From the NCBI GenBank assembly GCA_963377175.1, contig CAUJNA010000824.1:366501-430500 (forward strand): a stretch of DNA of 64,000 bases. The letters run 5' to 3'. The notes under the pieces were generated by a model that was not told where the DNA came from, made no database searches, and saw nothing but the letters and a program-made list of their open reading frames with translations. Below, piece after piece: positions 11,248 through 24,300 of this stretch. Both the position numbers and the translations under genes were made by a program. The first letter of the stretch is position 1. Each line of letters opens with the position of its first letter. This DNA comes from Effrenium voratum. Its lineage: Eukaryota > Sar > Dinophyceae > Suessiales > Symbiodiniaceae.

Positions 11248-13813
11248 AAACAAACACATGGTGCAACGGCGTTCCTTTTGGTTTCCCTTTTCAATCCAGC
11301 CCCAAAAAAGGGTACCAACTTACAAAAAAGACACCCGCCATCCATGTCATATTCTAGGGTAGATGTACTATGCTCACTTGAAAGTATGATCGTTTTGGCA
11401 TACTCCCCGGATTGGGCCAAGTGTGGCCAAACCAAACCAACCAATGACAATTGCCTGATGAAAACCAACGAAACCAAGAGCTGAAATGGGCGTGGCTCAA
11501 AGTTTAAGAGCCAGGGACCGCAGCTTTGAGTCTGCTTTTCCATTTGCCAGGCTTCTATTTCGGACCACTTTTTCATTCTTAAAGGTTTGTGAAGGCACCC
11601 TCAGGATCCTGCCATTTTCTTGGGACCCTGCTGTCTGCCGTTTTTTTTTTGACAGTTTGCATCCACCTGCAAACTTCGCTGGTCCAAAGCTCAGCCTCAG
11701 GTCGAGAAAGATTTCGGTGAACGACGAACATGGCCAGCCGCGGCAAGCGCTTCGTCCAAATCAGAGATGTGCCCCCCCCCCCTGACCTCAATGAAGGTTG
11801 CCTTTCACCGGATCGCACAGATTGCAGGGTGCAACGGTGCAACCCGCAACCCTTACACAGACGCCGGATCATGTTGCCTTGGACATGTTGCAAGCGAGCC
11901 ACTCTCGAATCCGAGAAAGCCGCCGAGGTCGCTTGCGAAAACTTCCGGGGTGTCCGGAAAACATTGCGGTGACTTACTTCTGGTAGATCCTGGTTCTTCC
12001 TCCCCCCCATGTTGGCAGCTTCCAACTTCGAGCTTCACCCGGAGGGCTGCCCCAGATGTTGGCCGAGCTCTGCCCGTTTGCCTTTTTGCGGGTTCATCCG
12101 TTACGGTGAACAGCTCGAGTGCCGTTCAAGGGTGCCATGTGGGGAATGTTGAAGTATGGATTTTGGGGGTGTGGAGCTTATGTGAGTGGCTTGCTTTTTT
12201 TGTTGAGGGTACCCTGGGTCTGGTTGGGGGCTGTTTTGAAGGGAAACCCATGGACGCCCAAGCCCCTGTTTTGTTTTCTTTTACTTGGGGGGCGGGGTCC
12301 CAAAAGAGGACACACCCATAAATATATAATGACTTAAAAGGGTTTTTGGGTCTGCCTTGCAAACTGGTGCTGGTACACAATCAAGGAGGCCCATATCTCC
12401 AAAAGCCATACTTATAAATGGTTTCGAAGCCATGCCTACCTTTGCCGGAGATTGGCTGGATGCAGGCGGATGCAGGCTGGGGCGCGGGGGGGGAGGGGGG
12501 CGGGGGGCTGCCGAGCCTATGTTGCACACTGAAACCCTGAAAAAGCACGAGCCCCACGGTTGCGACAAACGATCGTGTCAGAGGACCTGTTTGCAGGCAA
12601 CAAAAAAAGGAAAAGCAGCTTTCAGCTCCTGGATCAGATCTTCAGTTCTCCAGTAGTGGTACTCCTCCAAGTTGCCAGGTGGTGCCCTTTTTTCCGTTTT
12701 GTTGGGAAGGGTTCCCTTTAAACTCAACCAACCAAAAAAGGATGCCCAATTTTTCCCCTGGCCACTGGGCATCTGAGTCCTTGCTTCAACCTTTCTGTTT
12801 CAACAAAGATATCGCCTTGTTCTTGGGCCCCTGGCAACTGGAAGGGGCTGGGGTGACAATCTTAGAGCACCTTTGAACACCGTTTGAAAGCGCCATTGGG
12901 GGTGCTTTGCTAACTGACTTGCGCGTTGCGCAAATCGACCGCGAATATCACCTGCTGGTTTTAGGGCTGGTCTTCTGTTAGTCGAGGTTTCAACATGCAA
13001 ACTCTTTCCGCGGTTTTGGGGGTAAACTTTGACGTGTGTTTTAGGCTGGGTGTGGAGTTGATGTCAGGATTTGTTTGGGGTTCATTGGGAGCGTCTAGCT
13101 TTAGGTCCAGATCCACAAGTTGGGACTGGTTTGGTCCTGGGTTGGATTTGGCTGGCTGGTTGCTTGCTTGGCTTGGTTGCTTGGCTGGCTGGCTTGCTTT
13201 GCGTGCTTGGTTGGATGAAGGGTAGCCTTAAAAAATAGACCCCAGATAGGGTTCGGCCGGTAAGCATGACAAGCAGACCCGCAGACTTGCTTTTGGCAGT
13301 CCAAAGGCCAACCCGTCTGTCTGATCCGATCCGATTCGCTGAGCTAAGGCATGTACACACAGGCTGACTTGTTTTGTTTTTGTGGCTTCTCCTCCCCCCT
13401 TCCAGACACTGTGGTTGGTCGGTATCTTGGTTGCTTGGTTGAAGAAGGCTTGGCAACTCGAGCAGGGCCTCTTCCGAGAGGTTTGTCCGCGGGCAAGCTT
13501 CAGGCCTTTCAGTCCGAAGCAGATGTTGGCCCACAAGTGGGTGCCCCTGTACCCGCAAAAAACCGGCGCTCTTTCACAGACGTGGGCTATTGCAAATGTT
13601 CAACCAGAAGGGGGGCAGGTAGAAAGCTTTTTGGGGAAGAGACCACGGAAATTAACCCCAACCCGGGGTTTGGAGGTTCCTTCCTTTCGCCCGCGGTGCA
13701 AGCTGTTACGGCCCAAAGCTGGGCGAAAAAAAAAGGTCTCCGGCCATGGCGGCCACAGGCTTGACATCCCTCGTTCACTCGGGGCAGTGGGATCACTCGG
13801 GGGGGAACTCCAA

Positions 13814-13929
13814 CTAGGTCCCCCAGCTAGGTGCCCTTTTGGCGTTTCTTTTTTGGGGGAGGGTTCCCCTACTAAAATAGACTACAGAAAAAGAGGGTAC
13901 CCTTATTCTAACCTCTCTACTGGAGGACC
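13814..13929. mobile_element. Family-A miniature inverted-repeat element
   Basis: CTAGGTCCCCCAG start, TACTGGAGGACC end (last four bases altered to CCAG), flanked by CCAA on both sides. The interior carries the family's CCCCTACTAAAATAGACTAC segment. Confidence 0.85.
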
Positions 13930-15259
13930 AGCCAACCACTTGTTTGATACAAGTTGGAATCTCCCCCCTTTTACGGGGGAGGGTTAGTCTTTGGGAAGCC
14001 CTTGTTTTTGTATCACAGAAGTGAATTCCATTTGAAGCACGGCCCTGCAGTTAACAGTCAGGTGGTTGAGGCGAAATTTGGAAACCGTCCCTGACCTCCA
14101 CCAATCCAAGCAACCAGCTAGAAGGAAGCTGAACCGTGGATTTTCGCACAAGCCAAAACGTGATTCTGGCACGAGCTAATAGAAGATTTGGATCAATCAC
14201 CAGCAAACATGTCTTCCAAAATGTGGTGACTGGACAGGGCCCCCAGTGTGAGACTGTAACCATCTGCCAGGCGCCTGTTAGGCACTTAGCCAGCCGTTGG
14301 TCCTTTTGCCCCTTTGGGTTTCCTTTCTGTTCCCTTGTCTTACCAACCAGAACCTGAAAACTTTTGCATGTCTTCTGGGCAAATCCGGACAGAGCTTGGC
14401 TGACCGGCTTTGCCTTTCAGTGGCGAGCCAACCCCTGGAGTCCATAGCTTTTAAGCCGGCACCTTCGAGAGGTCCGTGATTCTCAAAAAAAGCAGCGCAG
14501 CAGAAAGTGGGGGCGAGGTGTGAAGTGTGTGGTGTTCGAGCAAAGGAGCACTTCAAAGGCGATTTGCCCCGACATGGGACCCTCAAACCGAAAGTTGCTT
14601 CTTCAGGGTATGGAGCTGACGATTTGGGCCACCCCAACCAAGAACAGAGCACAGCCTCAGAAAAAAAAAAGCAATAACAAAAAAAAAGAACGGCAAACAT
14701 CACAACGAGGCCTTATTTTTCGGGCTCACTTGGAGGAAACAGAACGTGGAAACAGTCGAAATAGGCAGAAAGCGGCGTTTGGGAATTTTGTGATTGCATC
14801 CACCCGAAGAGTTTCCGATGTTCCGGGGAGACGTATGTGGAAGGGTCCTTTGCATGTGTAAGTGGTGGTGGCGGAGGCGCGGAGAAAGGGACGACAGGGA
14901 TGCTAAAGGGTACCCCTTGTTGGTGGTTTTGAAGGGGAACAAAAACATGTCGAACACCGTTGCGCCAGTTCGTGCGGCGAATCCTTGAGAAAAACGGACA
15001 AGCCACCCACATGCAATCCCAATGCGCTTTCTCCAAACAAGCCCAAGGGTTGACACTCTCCCCGGCGTTTTCGCTTGCGCGCCCGCCAGGGCCTTTCTGT
15101 AGGCCCTTGCAACGCGCTCCTGGTCGTCCCATTTTGAGGGACACCCAAATGGAATCAACCCCACAACCCCGGTTTTCCCGTGCTTGCTGCATGGAATCAG
15201 CCCCAAGACCCTTTTTCCACCGTACCAACGTCCCGGTGGCGAGCTGCGCCGTCGACGAG

Positions 15260-15347
15260 CTGTCAGCGCCATTCGACCGCCTTTCGCCAGGCCTGAACTT
15301 CCCGTTGGACGCCAAGGGCGAGCGCTCCACCACCGGCCTCAACCAAG
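15260..15347 (+). CDS. Large gene, exon 1 as annotated (LSPGLNFPLDAKGERSTTG)
   Basis: The frame reads FDRLSPGLNFPLDAKGERST then TGLNQ and ends in phase 1 at a GC donor (gcgaaa). The acceptor may be at 15258-15259 (phase 0) or at 15289-15290. The phase-1 end fits the next exon. A long open frame on the opposite strand here has poorer composition. Confidence 0.5.
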
Positions 15348-18300
15348 GCGAAACCACTTCGCATCGAGCGCAAGCGGTCGGAGCCGATCGGCGGCTTTTG
15401 ATTTCTGGGATTGGACGGAGCTCGGCTTTTTTTTTTGGGGGGGGGGACGCAAAATGATCGGAGATCGGCTCCCATGGACAAAAATCGCATCTCCGTCCCC
15501 TGAAGTTCATGCAGCAGGCTTGCTGTCTGATTGTTTGTTTGATTTGGTCTAGGATTCTATTTGTTTGACCCCTCCAACCTGTTGTTTGGACATAATATTG
15601 ATCAAGGAACCATAGTTTGGAGTGTGGCTTCCCTTTCCGGGGCCAAAAGTGTATCACACGGCTCGCACGACGTCGATTTGTTTCACCGGCTGTGCTCTCA
15701 GAAAAAAAAGAAAGCTTCCCGAGCAAATGAACCGTGACCCTTTCTGGCCAAAAGTGTTTGCTTACAACCACCTCACCCATGATGCGCTTTTTTCCCGGCG
15801 GTCTTCTATTTGGTTTCTTTCCTCGGCAGCCATTTTAGCGGGAAAGACAGCAACAGGGTGAGAGAGAGCTGCCACGAATCCCTTTCTCGTAGGCGGATTG
15901 TTGTGCCATGCGCTTTCCATGTGTTCACGTGGAAACGACTCCCGGGTTTCTGAGTCCTCTTAACCAAACATGGATCCCGCAGTTCTGATTGCTGCTGGCT
16001 AAGACCAGGCCTTGAACCCATCTTTGCTGCACAATGCTGTAGACATCATCAGGGTCTGGGTTAGAGTCAAGCTAATACCGGGATAGGGGGTACCATATAT
16101 ACATATGTATATATATATATAATATATATATATATATATAATATATATATATATATAGGTATATATGTATTATATATTGTACCATATATATATAATATAT
16201 AGGTATATATGTACTATATATCATAGATATATTGTCCGGACCATGATCATGGGCAAATGCCAGCCAGTTTCCAAGAGGTGGCGAGGTCTTTTGGTGGCCA
16301 TCAACCTTTCAGCTTCGACACCTCAGGCTTCCTGGGGGTTCTCATTGTCCTCATCGCGGTTTTCACGATGATTGCTGCAATTAAAAACGAGTGTCCTTTT
16401 GGCGGAGTGGTGTTTCTGAGGAAGGTATAAGATGGTTCTCCAAATAGGGGTGCCCCACAAAATGGGTCGTTTTGTTGTTGTTCCCTTTGCATAAACCAGC
16501 TCCGGAAGGGTTCCCTGGCGCCCCCCCCCAAAAAGAAAATGGTCGTTCTGTCGTTGTTCCCTTCAAAACCAGCTCCCCTCGAAAACATGACTTCCATACT
16601 GTGGATGGACGAAATCCTGCACCCAAGAAAACCTGGAATGTTGATTCTCCTGCAAATACCAACAAACAATGGTTTCAACCATGGTTTCAAAAGTGGTGCA
16701 GGATTTCGTTCATCCAATACCAACAATGGTTTCCCATGGATTGAAAGTGGCGCGAACGGATTTCGCCGCCATCCACTCCTTGAACCCCGGCAACAAGTGC
16801 GTCTTTCAGGCGCCTTTGCGGCCGCGGTGAAAGCGCACAGCAAGGAAGCCTTCGAGGCCGATCCGGAGGGGCACCTTTTGATCCGTTGGGTTGGACCCAA
16901 ATCGACGGCACCGGTTTTAGAGTGGTTTTGTCAGCCGGCTACTGGGGAAACATATCCGTTTTCCTAAAAGAGGCCATTTTGATCTGAGTTTGGTTCGATG
17001 AAGATGGGCAAGCCACTGGTTTAGATGGGTTTTGTCCACCATTTACCAGGGAAACCGAACTACGATTTTTCAAAAGGTCACCCATGGTGGTGCGGTGTTT
17101 TTTGTCTTCTTCTTTTTTTTCCGGAGTTGGTACCCAAATTGTTGTGGCTGGTGAAGTCAACAGGAACATGGAGTGTTTGGGGATGGTTGCAGAAAGCTGG
17201 AGCGGCTTTGAGGCAATTTCTTTGATACCCCACAAGCATCACCCTTATGACAAAGTGGTCACGGGGATGGGAATCCGATAATCCAACTTTGGCATCACAG
17301 AAAAGGTTGTTTCCCACAAATTTGAAACATATCTGGCCAGAGTGGCAGCTCTTGAAGTTTGGAGGATCCTTTGTCCAGACGGCGGCCTACCTCTGCGTTT
17401 TTGTTTGGGTTGTCTTGAAGGGAATCCAAAAGGAACCCACACTTCTTCTTGGGACCCCCGAATTATTCGGTGGCACGCCCAACCGATTGATTTCATGCTG
17501 GTTCTTCCCAATGAAGCACTAGACTTCTTCCACCAGGTTGAGCATGTCGAGGGTATTTGGAAGGAGCGTCTCTTGGTGGGCCAAGGAATTCCTTGTTGAT
17601 GCGGTGGAAAAAATCGGATCGTAGGTGGTTTATCACATCCATCTCAACTGGTGCGAAACGGATTTTCTCCACAATATGAAACCACCAATCCAGCCCAGTT
17701 TGAACAGGGGTCCCTATATTGCCCTTTTTGGTGGTTTTTGAACATACGTTCGGCCCATGAAAGGCTTAGTGTCCCTTGGTGGGGGTGATGTTTGAAGGGT
17801 CCAGAGGTGTTTTTTGTGCGCAGCACATCTATTCGTCTTCACGAGTGACACCTGCGGACTGCTTCCTAGGCACGATGTTGGATTCCATCTGTGGAATCTC
17901 TGTGAATCTTCTAAGAATCTCAATAGGCCTCTTGGCAAGTTCGGACATTGCTTTTTTGTGGCGTCTCAGTGTCGGATGCTACAACAGAGTGGTCTAAAAA
18001 CATGGGGATGTGTGGACTTTCGAAAGTGTGATTTCCTCCTTGTTTCCCTTTAAATCCAAGGTGAAACTCTCCAAAACCCGTGAAAAAAGGGGGGGCAGCT
18101 CCAAAAAACACGACACCCATGTGTTTTTGTTTTGCAGTTTGTTTCTGGTTTTGGTTTTCAGTAAATCCACCATGTCACTGGGGCCTTCTCCAAACTGACC
18201 GCCTGGCAATCGCGCGCGCCGAGAGGCGGTGGAGGCGGAGCGGAAGTGGCGCTTCGGCTACGCGCGGCACGTGGTGCGTCAGGCCCAGCTGGCGAGCACA

Positions 18301-21300
18301 GCGCCCGAAGCAGCGCTGGGCACCTGGGGCGCAAACGGGGCGCAGGGCTTCGGCTCGGTGGGGGGAAGGGGGTGGGGTGGGGATGCGGGGGGGGGGGCTG
18401 GGGGGGCGGGCACGAAGTTTCGAGGTTTTTGTTTGGGAGGGGTTGGGGTAGGGAAGCACACCTGAAATCAATCCCAAAAAGAGTGCTGATCCCATTGGCA
18501 TTGAGGGTTTGGGTTGGCGGACACATTTAGAGGGGAAGCTTTAAAGGGAGTCCACAAGGAGATTCCTCAACACATGGCTTGTCCAAGGTCCTGGTGTCCG
18601 GATCTACTTCCCCATCAATCTTTTTAAGGATGCTTGAAGCCCCGTTCTTTGGTTGCGCGATGCCACCCTGAAACACACCAGTTCTCCGCACAAACGCATG
18701 AGACGCCCCGAACTCCAACAGTCATGGACAGGGGGGGCTCTTTTTAAAGATGGCGGCGGCCTTCTGTGGGATGTGTTCTTTTTGGGACTGAGGCTATGAA
18801 TACCCGGCTGAATTAAAAAGACCCGCTGAAGGGTTGTACAAGCCCCTGGGATGAGTTTGGCTTGACAAATCAGAAGAGCCACCCTGGAAATGCAACCACT
18901 TCCAGGAATCCAGTTTGACCGTGGATTCACCCCGAAGCTCGGGCTGTTCGATGTGCTTTTCCCATGGGATTTCGAGACCCCGGACCTCCGGTGGTGCAGC
19001 TTGGGCTGACTCTGTTTTTGCTATCTCAGTTGTCCAAAGCGAATCGACCTGAAATGACCTTTGGTTTTCCCATTTTGGTGCATGTTTAGGCAAGGTCACC
19101 TTGTATTTCTTGGGCAGTTGTTGTTTCGATGATGATGAAGACAGGTGGAAGATGGCACTTGGGCTTTATCCTTCTCTTCGCTCCCGGACATGATACAACC
19201 ATGGTAAGGAGACTGACCTTTCTGAGGGCTCGGCCAAGCACTGAAGAGCATGTCAAGCGAGGGTCCAAAACGGGTTTTTCAAAAGGGCAATCTTAGTATC
19301 GGCCGGTTCTACTTCTGGGTTCATGTGGTTTCATAAGGTTTCAGAAGGTTTCATAGGGTTTCATGGGGTTTATAGTGGTTTGGGGGTAGTGGAACCCCTC
19401 TTAGTGCAGCCTCCAAAAAAGAATGGGAGTACCAGATGCCTCGAGGCATTGCCAAGGATGGCCTCGGCTACCTGCACTCCACCATGGAGTTCTGCCGCGG
19501 CGAGGAGTCGATGCCTTTGAAGCAGGCGATGGACAAGTTCAAGGAACGGGGAAACTGACCGGTCGAAGGTCTCAGGCGATCATGTTAAAGACCTGGTATC
19601 AACATGAATTGGTTGCCCCTTGCTTCGGGGTCAGGGTTGGAAGAAGTTTGTTAAAACAACCGTACGGACTGTTTGCCGGCGGCGCTTTCAGCAGTCCGCG
19701 GGCAGAACCACCCGCAAATCGCAGGCTAAAGTGGACTTAGTCGATGGCAAAGCCGTCAACCGTTTTGGCGGCATCACCCCGGAGCTGATGTTTTTTTCCC
19801 AGGTTGCGCTTCCCCAGTCAAGTTCAAGGCAGCGCGCTTTTTTGCTCGCCCTTTCGTCGGTTGCTATTCCGTGAGGGTCGCATATGGGGCCCTGAGGAGC
19901 CTGCAGCAAAGCCTCAGGGATAGGTCGTTGGTGTCTACTCTCCAAATGAGTGACGGCTGCAAACAGAAAGATGCCCATGCCTTGCACGAAGATGATCATC
20001 TCCTCCCACCCCAACCCAACTGTGAAAGCGCACCCAAAAAGCGGGTCGCTACAACAACCAGGCTCTGGTCGTCTTCGAAATGAACACCGAAAGGATGGCT
20101 TGTCTTATCAACGCCGTCAATTTAATATGCACAGTAAGTAGGTACCATCAATTGGTGCCTAGGCACTCCACAGTGCTATGCTCTGTACTGATTGTAAGAA
20201 TCGTGTAAACCATCAAGCACATAAGCGCGTGTGAACGGGTGTGGCTGAGGCATTGAAGCTTACGCACCGAATCCGAAGGCTTGCGGCAAGGGCCCTGAGG
20301 GCCTGGCGCTCGCAAGGGCCCGTTCGAACCGAGAATTCAGGGGACGCCTCTTTGCCCATGCATGTGGCTGTGGCTCAAAAAAAACGGAATTCCAAAATGG
20401 GTTGCCCTGGTAAGTGGAAACATGGACCAAAACCCGCGGTTTGCCCCTCCTGTTTAATTTTGAGCCATGTTAGAATGTTGATATTCCTTTGGGTTCCCTT
20501 GAAGCTGACCCCAAAGATGGTACCCTCAACAAAAAGGCCACCCCGATATGGTCCCCTCGGTTCCTTCTAGCACCAGCAAGTTCAACAGACGGGCGACGCA
20601 CTGCAACAAAGCGGTTGCAAACGAAAGCGGATCGGCGGTAGTTGTGTTGATGTTTATTCATTTTTTTCTTGGAGTTGTGGCTTCCTCCCGCTTTAGGGGA
20701 GCTTCACTGTCCTTGGCAAACTGTTTGTCTTGTTTTTGCTTACGGTCGCGACTGTAGCCTTCTTCTTTCGACGTTTTCGTTGGCTTTCTTCATGTTCAAC
20801 CTGGGTGGCTCACTCAAGTTGATTTCTTGGGATTTCCCGCCTGGATTTCCCACCTCCACTGCCCCCGGGTGGATTTCTGGGGATGTCCCGGTCATTTCTC
20901 CGATTTCTCACCTCTGCCTCCGTGTTCGACAGGACGGCAGCTTCGAGACCTTCGAGGTGCAGGGCACCGGCGGCAAAGCTGAAGGCCTCGAGGCGGAACG
21001 GCGACGTCGAGCGAACGCGTTGGAATCGGCCGCATGTTTGTTGGTGTGGCCCTGTCTTTTTTTGCTTCGAGTCAGGTCCTCGTTTCCCTTGGACAACCAG
21101 GCCCAAGCAGGGTAAAGGCCAGACCAGCGAGGCCTGTAAAATCAAGCAACCAAACCAGGGGGCCTTGTTTGCCTGGGGTTTCGCTTGTTGAGGATCCTTT
21201 CCGGCTTGCACATGGATCCTTTCTGGGTTGAGCACCTTTTGTTAAGCCTGCGGCCCGGAAGGACCAATTCTTTCTGGGTCACCCAGCAACCTGTCCACGT

Positions 21301-24300
21301 CAAACAGGAAGCTCCCCATGGAAGCTGGTTGTTTGGGAAGGCCCAGCAGGCGAAGCCACCATTTTTGTTGTGGGGTCCGGATCCCTATTTTGAGACAAAC
21401 CCTTTATGATGTTTGCATGGTTGTTGTTTCGCTTCCACAGAGAGAGGTGGTTGGCCAAGTCCAGGCTTAACAAGAGGCGCTCAACACAGAAAGATACCCT
21501 GAGTGTGGGCCTGGTTTTCCAAGGGAAACGAGGACAGCCGCCCAAACTTTTTTTGGGGCCCGGCCCCCATCTGGCTGGTCAAAAATAGGTACCCAAAAGT
21601 GAACCCATGCTAATTTTATACGGACACAGGTTGACCAAAACCTGCGGTCCATATCCTGGATTGATTCTGCATCATCTATGGCGAGCTCACCTGGAATAGG
21701 CGTTGGAAACAAGGAAAAAATGGCAGATGGTTTTCGACCCCATACCCCCTTACTTGCCCAAAGCCGACCTTTTGACCTTTTGGCTTTCCCATGTTGGTCC
21801 AATTTTAGTCATAACTCAAAAAGGTTCACCTTGTATATCCAGGTCCTTTGGGCAAGTGAGCCCCATTTTGAGCGAAAACGAAAAGGCGCTGGCGGCGGTG
21901 TTCAGGTGCCCTACAAGGGCAAGGTGCTGAGGGGAGAGGAGGTCACCGCGCAAGCGCATCTCTGGCTCCAGCGAGGCGTCATCGCGCCTTGGACGGCGTG
22001 GACTTCGCCGGCGGGTGGGGCTGGCAGGTCCTAGATGGCGGAGGAACATGGGACATGAAACATGCTGACCCCTCGATTTGTTTACTGTGCTGAAGAATAT
22101 ATACATATATTTGTTGGTTTTAAGGGACATTTATCACTACTGAACATATGTTATTCATTTTTGCCAGGGGCTTGAGCAAATACACCCGCCCCCACGTATT
22201 ATTAAGGGGGTCCCTTGTTGGCGGGGAATTCGTTCTTCCAGGGGAACCGCGACCCTGATGAATAGCTGGGGGTTTGTTAATCAGGGGTCAACATTGAGTT
22301 GAAGTCCTTCTGGTGGGGTGATGTTAAGGGGGAAATTGGATCGCGACCTCAGTTAGTGGCTTGGATTGCGAAACCCAAGGAAAGCCACACCCAAGCCATA
22401 CCCATGGGGTATGACTGTTATTTGGGAACCTGAAACGTGGACATCATTTCGCCGGGAATTAATGTGCCGCTGGCATCGATAGACTGCAGAACTTGAGTCA
22501 CAATGTGCTGGGACGGTCCTCACAGCGGAAGGGGGGTGGGCGGTTCAAGCCCAACAAAGGATCTTCTGTTGCATGGGTGTGTCCCAGAATTTGCAACCTA
22601 ATGTTTTGGCATTTTCTTTCAGGCCCATTCAAAAAGGGGTCCCCAAGTCACATATGTTTACTCTCAGGTTTGTGTCTGGCAGATTCAATTACGCCCACAA
22701 GAACGAACCTATGCCGTGGAGGTTGATGTTCACTTTCCCAGTGGCGATGTTTGCTCCATAGCTTGAACAGCTGAGCTTGGGAAGCAGGAGTTCATCAGTT
22801 GGATTCTGCATCCAAAGTGGTGCCTAGAGCTAGGCTTTGGCGCGTTTCTTTTCACCGGCGCGAGTTTGGATGCGCCAAATCGGCTTTTGCTTCGCTCGGT
22901 GTGATGGCCAGATCTCTTGGTCAGATGTTCAACACCAGACAAAACCATGGCTTAAGAACAAAAGGCCCCCATTGAGGTTTCAACCCGTCCGGTAGTCCAA
23001 CCCAAAGTGCTAAAAGGAATTCCCTTGCCTTGTGACCCAGGATTTAAACGGCTTCTACTGAAGGAAAGGGCAAAGATGTAAAGTTCTTGGATGTTGCCAC
23101 AAGACAGCCTCAGCATTTGTTCTCATTTCCAGAGTTCCTGGACTTTAAACTTTTTGGGAAAGCCATGTTAGTGGCACGCAACAAGTTTGGACTTGTTTTG
23201 GCCCATCCACTCAAGTTTTCTATCAGCATCACTTCAGTTCTGTTCCCTTCAAGGGCGACCCAGTGTCCTTTGGGACTTGGACCCTGCAAACAGTTAACTG
23301 TTTGGTTGAAACTATTTAGGCCTAGGATCCTAGGATAATCTTCACAAGTTGGGACGTTTCTCTTGGGTCCCCCTTGAAAAGGGTATATCCTGAAAAGGGC
23401 ACACCCATTAAGGGTTGGTCAAGATTTGAGAGATGATGAGGAGGATAAGTATGGGACACATTTTACATGTTTGCTTATTGTGGTTTAGTGGTTGAAACCC
23501 CCGCTTAACCGCTAAATGTTAATTGTTGCTCCCCTTCCAACGCCAACCAAGAATGGATGTTGGAGGGACTGCCTCCAAGAAGCCTGACCCAAGATCCAAG
23601 GAGTTGGACACTGCAGCTGCGCTGTGCAAAGTCGCGGAGACGCCCGACTGGACGGATCTCTCGGACCACACCTTTGTGCTCTTCGGGGCAGGCGAAGGGG
23701 AGCTTCAGACTGCCCTGAGCCTGAAATTCGGCCCTACACATAACTGGGATCTGGGTATGGGGCACAAGGATATGGACCGCAGGTTTTAATCCATGTTTCC
23801 ACTTACCAGGGAGTCTTTGCCGATTTTTCACCAGCCATCTCCTTTGACATTTTAAGCCTCGCTGACTATGAACCAGAATCACTGAGAGCAAGTCCAAATT
23901 GCTGAGTTTGGGGAGGCTTTGGAGCGAATTTCCAAAGGCACTAGCGGAGGTGGTCCACTTGGCGAATGCACTGTTCAGCAGGAATTGATTGTGATTGACG
24001 AAATGCGCCCTGTGAATGGTAGCTGCATGTTCTGTTAAGAACAGGGTGTTTTCCAGAAGCACCGGCTTTAGGACACTTGGAGGCTATGCAAACAAACGAC
24101 TCGTCAACAAGTTTCTGGCTGAATTACAGACGATTCAACTGACCGCGTTTTTGCCTACAGGTCGGACACCCACCAGTTTCAAGTCACCTTCCTATGGGGA
24201 ACACTTTCGCTCCTGCTGGGTTCCTCAAGATATGTTATAGACCTATAGATATAGATATTAGGGTACGTAGACCAACTATAAAGCCAACTTTGCTAGTATG

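Larger units (their letters stand above)
11016..15259. other. Probable long intron with repeats and weak exon-like segments
   Basis: Holds the family-D copy at 11147, the family-A copy at 13814 and GGTGCCCTTTTTT elements near 11036 and 12681. Protein-like frames occur around 11730-11970, 12017-12115 and 13450-13790, but competing frames are equally good and none was called. Confidence 0.4.

Noticed and set aside
11730..11768. ATG followed by ASRGKRFVQIRD and a GT, resembling a first exon
   Set aside because: Only 13 codons, no supporting context, and it lies within a probable intron.
14713..15780. 355-codon open frame on the minus strand
   Set aside because: Composition is poor and it overlaps a + strand exon (15260-15347) that fits the large gene in phase; treated as a shadow.
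19688..20014. Minus-strand frame of 108 codons overlapping a + strand exon-like stretch (LVDGKAVNRFGGITPELM)
   Set aside because: Neither strand could be preferred and neither fits the gene model; left unannotated.
22777..22895. Exon-like segment (LGKQEFISWILHPKWCLEL) in the intron 21984-23600
   Set aside because: Phase 0 at both ends, but including it would insert about 40 residues into a region that joins well without it; a competing minus-strand frame also exists.
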